A stretch of DNA of 64,000 nt from Lawsonibacter asaccharolyticus (GTDB lineage Bacteria > Bacillota > Clostridia > Oscillospirales > Oscillospiraceae), in the NCBI GenBank assembly GCA_003112755.1, contig BFBT01000001.1, forward strand, positions 2,418,001-2,482,000, written 5' to 3'. The notes under the pieces were generated by a model that was given only the letters and a program-made list of their open reading frames with translations, was not told where the DNA came from and did not search any database. This document shows, piece after piece, positions 61,603-64,000 of the stretch. Each line of letters begins with the position of its first letter. Within the stretch, counting starts at the first letter, position 1. The translations under genes and the position numbers were made by a program.

Positions 61603-62313
61603 ATGAAAATACTGGCCCTTGAGACCTCGGCGGCGGCCTGTTCCGCCGCCCTGTGCCAGGACGGGACCCTGCTGGCACAGAGCTGGCAGAACAGCGGGCT
61701 GACCCACAGCCGGACCCTGCTGCCCCTGGTGGACAGCATGCTGAAGAACTGCGGCGCGTCCCTGAAGGAGGTGGAGGTGATCGCCGTGGCGGCCGGACCC
61801 GGCTCCTTCACCGGGCTGCGCATCGGCGTGGCTACCGCGAAGGGGCTGGCCTGGCCGGAGGACAAGCCCTGCGCCCCCTGCTCCACCCTGGAGTCCATGG
61901 CCTGGCCTTTGGCCCACCTGGAGGGGCGGGTCATCGTGTGCGCCATGGATGCCCGGCGCAGCCAGGTGTACAACGCCCTCTTCCTGGCCGCAGGGGAGGG
62001 CCTCCAGCGGCTGACGCCCGACCGGGCCATCGGCCTGGACCAGCTGGGGGAAGAGCTGAAAAAGGTGGAAAAAGAGAAAATTGTAGTTGGAGACGGGGCC
62101 AGGCTGTGCTATAATACTTTAACAGAGCAGGGTATCACCCTGAAAATGGCCCCGGAGCATCTGCGGATGCAGAGCGCCTGGGGTGTGGCCCGCGCGGCGC
62201 TGGAGCTGGTCCGTTCAGGCGGACTGGTCTCCGGAGAGGAGCTGGCCCCCGTGTACTGCCGTCTGTCTCAGGCGGAGCGGGAGCGGCTGGAGCGGGAAGC
62301 TAAATCAAAATAA
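61603..62313 (+). CDS. tsaB: tRNA threonylcarbamoyladenosine biosynthesis protein TsaB
   Basis: This 236-aa scaffold protein pairs with TsaD. It starts [19 protein letters not shown], has [14 protein letters not shown] and [20 protein letters not shown], all typical of TsaB/YeaZ. ATG 61603 has GAGGGGAGATCG upstream. In many Firmicutes rimI comes next, but here upp follows after 17 bases. Confidence 0.95.
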   Translation: MKILALETSAAACSAALCQDGTLLAQSWQNSGLTHSRTLLPLVDSMLKNCGASLKEVEVIAVAAGPGSFTGLRIGVATAKGLAWPEDKPCAPCSTLESMAWPLAHLEGRVIVCAMDARRSQVYNALFLAAGEGLQRLTPDRAIGLDQLGEELKKVEKEKIVVGDGARLCYNTLTEQGITLKMAPEHLRMQSAWGVARAALELVRSGGLVSGEELAPVYCRLSQAERERLEREAKSK

Positions 62314-62330
62314 AAAGGGGAGCGTTTCAG

Positions 62331-62966
62331 ATGTTTGACAGCAAAGTCCATGTTTTGGATCACCCGCTGCTCCAGCACAAGCTGAGTATCCTGCGGGACG
62401 AGCGCACCGGTGTGAAGGAGTTCCGGGAGATCGTGTCCGAGATCGCTACACTGGAGTGTTATGAGGCTACCCGTGATCTGCCTCTGGAGGATGTGGAGAT
62501 CAAGACTCCCGTGGCCACCGGCACCTTCAAGTGCCTGACGGGGAAGAAGCTGGCCATTGTTCCCATCCTGCGGGCTGGGCTGGGCATGGTGGACGGCATC
62601 CTGACGCTGATCCCCTCCGCCAAGGTGGGGCACATCGGCCTGTACCGGGACCCGGAGACCCTGGCACCGGTGGAGTATTACTGCAAGATGCCTCACGACA
62701 TCGCCGAGCGGGACGTCATCGTCCTGGATCCCATGCTGGCTACCGGCGGCTCCGCCGTGGCGGCCATCCAGTTCCTGAAAAACTATGAGTGCAGGAGCAT
62801 CAAGCTGATGAACATCCTGGCCGCCCCTGAGGGCATCCAGGCAGTGCGTACCGCCCATCCCGATGTGGACATCTATGTGGCCGCGGTGGACGAGAAGCTC
62901 AATGACCACGGCTATATCGTCCCCGGCCTGGGCGACGCAGGCGACCGAATTTTCGGCACTAAATAA
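62331..62966 (+). CDS. upp: Uracil phosphoribosyltransferase
   Basis: This 211-aa salvage enzyme makes UMP from uracil and PRPP. Motifs: [48 protein letters not shown] (PRPP loop, near residue 128-139) and [19 protein letters not shown] at the end. AAAAAGGGGAGCG precedes the ATG. It lies in line with tsaE and tsaB, though functionally unrelated; a hairpin follows. Confidence 0.97.
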   Translation: MFDSKVHVLDHPLLQHKLSILRDERTGVKEFREIVSEIATLECYEATRDLPLEDVEIKTPVATGTFKCLTGKKLAIVPILRAGLGMVDGILTLIPSAKVGHIGLYRDPETLAPVEYYCKMPHDIAERDVIVLDPMLATGGSAVAAIQFLKNYECRSIKLMNILAAPEGIQAVRTAHPDVDIYVAAVDEKLNDHGYIVPGLGDAGDRIFGTK

Positions 62967-62982
62967 GTATCGGATACAGGCA

Positions 62983-63020
62983 AGGCGGCGGGCCCCTCTG
63001 GCAGGAAGGGTCCGCCGCCT
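62983..63020 (+). terminator. Hairpin after upp
   Basis: AGGCGGCGG (62983-62991) pairs with CCGCCGCCT (63012-63020), with a further CCC/GGG inside. No strong T-run follows, so termination may be partial. Confidence 0.5.
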
Positions 63021-63078
63021 CTGCACTGTTGTCATTTTCTGGGGTGCTGGGGATGAAAGGGAGACGGCGAGGGAGGAT

Positions 63079-63107
63079 TTGACAGGGGCGCGGAATTCCT
63101 CTATAAT
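63079..63107 (+). promoter_or_regulatory. Consensus promoter before the DUF951 gene
   Basis: TTGACA (63079-63084), 17 bases, TATAAT (63102-63107): perfect boxes and spacing, 60 bases upstream of the DUF951 start codon. It likely drives the DUF951-hisC pair. Confidence 0.85.
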
Positions 63108-63169
63108 AGTAAAAAACTGCAAAAGGAAGCGGCCCGAGCCAGAGAGAGGCCGGAATGGAGGAGCATGTG

Positions 63170-63412
63170 ATGGACATCCATGTGGGAGATGTGCTGAAAA
63201 TGAAGAAGGCTCACCCCTGTGGAAGCCAGGAGTGGCTGGTCCTCCGGGTGGGCATGGATTTTCGGATGCGCTGTCTGGGCTGCGGACACGAGGTGATGCT
63301 TCCCCGGAACAAGGCGGAGAAAAGTGTCCGAAAGGTGTATCGGGACGGCACGGAGGTCAAACTGGAGGCGCGCCCGGCAAAGGGCGGCCAAGGAGGAGGG
63401 GAAGAGGCATGA
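63170..63412 (+). CDS. DUF951 family protein
   Basis: This 80-aa Firmicutes protein matches DUF951: VGDVLKMKKAHPCGSQEWLV, then RMRCLGCGHEVMLPR with a CxxC pair plus His. The combination suggests zinc binding; the function is unknown. ATG 63170 (GGAGGAGCATGTG upstream) is favoured over ATG 63155. Its stop overlaps the start codon of hisC (ATGA), coupling the two. Confidence 0.9.
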   Translation: MDIHVGDVLKMKKAHPCGSQEWLVLRVGMDFRMRCLGCGHEVMLPRNKAEKSVRKVYRDGTEVKLEARPAKGGQGGGEEA

Positions 63413-64000
63413 ATCAACGATACTGGAGCAGCCGGATCCAGGGACTGGTGCCCTACACCCCCGGGGAGCAGCCCAAGGACCGGACGTTCATCAAGCTGAA
63501 CACCAACGAGAACCCCTACCCCCCTTCTCCCCGGGTGCTGGAGGCCATCCGGCGGGAGGCGGATCAGCGCCTGCGGCTCTATCCTGATCCGGAGTCTGCC
63601 GCGCTGCGGGGGGCGCTGGCGGAGCACTATGGCGTGGAGCCGGAGCAGGTGTTCTGCGGCAACGGCTCAGACGAGGTGCTGGGGCTGTGCTTTTACGCCC
63701 TGTTCAGCCCCGGGCGGAAGGTGGTGTTCCCAGACATCACATACAGCTTCTATCCGGTCTATACCGAGCTGTTCGGGCTGGACTATGAGGAGATCCCCCT
63801 CAACGAGGACTTCACCCTGCCGGTGGAGCGCTTTCTGGGGGGGAACGGCGGCGCGGTGATCTGCAACCCCAACGCACCCACGGGCCGGGCCCTGCCTCTG
63901 TCTGACATCCGGCGGATCGTGGAGGCCAACCCGGCAGCGGCGGTGCTGGTAGACGAGGCCTACGCCGACTTCGGGGCCCAGTCCGCTGTGGAGCTCATCG
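63409..64000 (+). CDS. hisC: Histidinol-phosphate aminotransferase, 3' end beyond the window
   Basis: The first 197 codons are present and the gene runs off the right edge. It starts MNQRYWSSRIQGLVPYTPGE, continues with LNTNENPYPPSPRVLEAI, GNGSDEVLGLCFYA and NPNAPTGRALPLSDI, then VLVDEAYADF. These are fold-type I aminotransferase features of HisC, which makes histidinol phosphate from imidazole-acetol phosphate; the PLP-binding lysine lies outside the window. The start codon overlaps the stop of the DUF951 gene. No other his gene is visible, so a stand-alone or broad-specificity role is possible. Confidence 0.9.
   Translation, partial: MNQRYWSSRIQGLVPYTPGEQPKDRTFIKLNTNENPYPPSPRVLEAIRREADQRLRLYPDPESAALRGALAEHYGVEPEQVFCGNGSDEVLGLCFYALFSPGRKVVFPDITYSFYPVYTELFGLDYEEIPLNEDFTLPVERFLGGNGGAVICNPNAPTGRALPLSDIRRIVEANPAAAVLVDEAYADFGAQSAVELI

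Overview
The window looks like the chromosome of a GC-rich, anaerobic, gut-type Clostridia, most likely Oscillospiraceae (a Flavonifractor/Lawsonibacter/Intestinimonas-like organism). This is inferred from Firmicutes-specific content: a Cys-type T-box, RsfS, YhbY, a NadD-YqeK fusion, TnpV, DUF951 and DUF6465 proteins, an SMC-FtsY locus, and strong sigma-A-type promoters with AGGAGG ribosome sites. No rRNA, tRNA or CRISPR array was seen.

Layout. (1) 1-7,940: a one-directional catabolic operon. It encodes an aconitase-like two-subunit hydratase, a TAXI-type TRAP transporter (binding protein plus fused permease), a GalB-like PIG-L protein, an RraA-type aldolase and an amidohydrolase. Together these could import a tricarboxylate, (de)hydrate it and cleave it to pyruvate-level products. 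The region is visibly less GC-rich than the rest. (2) 7,951-12,200: a mobile-element graveyard on the operon's flank, with an IS256 tail, a frameshifted large serine recombinase, an IS110 transposase fused in frame to a second recombinase tail, clustered inverted repeats, TnpV and a tiny membrane peptide. (3) 12,834-29,600: housekeeping genes (smc, ftsY, rph, rdgB, yhbY, nadD-yqeK, an LCP ligase, rsfS, leuS, rpsU), interspersed with hypothetical membrane proteins and an intergenic hairpin repeat family. (4) 29,965-34,650: an OmpR-type two-component system, a well-delimited candidate noncoding RNA of about 229 nt, a TraX-family protein and an alpha/beta hydrolase.

(5) 34,689-40,834, minus strand: cysE-cysS behind a Cys T-box, two COG0523/CobW GTPases (one very His/Cys-rich) and purA. 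(6) 41,196-52,394: four tandem secreted paralogues, each with a nearly identical N-terminal copper-amine-oxidase-N-like stalk domain followed by alpha/beta-hydrolase domains. Each has its own very similar promoter and a shared T-rich leader block; one gene has a decayed extra hydrolase domain behind it. This is the strongest candidate here for a coordinated, undescribed extracellular system. (7) 52,588-60,904: an RsiV-type DUF3298 protein, an AGCS symporter, an orphan TAXI binding protein, a GltS glutamate symporter, its likely CitA/CitB-type two-component regulator, and a RodA-like protein. (8) 61,151-64,000: tsaE, tsaB, upp, a DUF951 protein and the start of hisC, cut by the window edge.

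All functions are assigned from motifs and family knowledge read by eye; no database search was possible.
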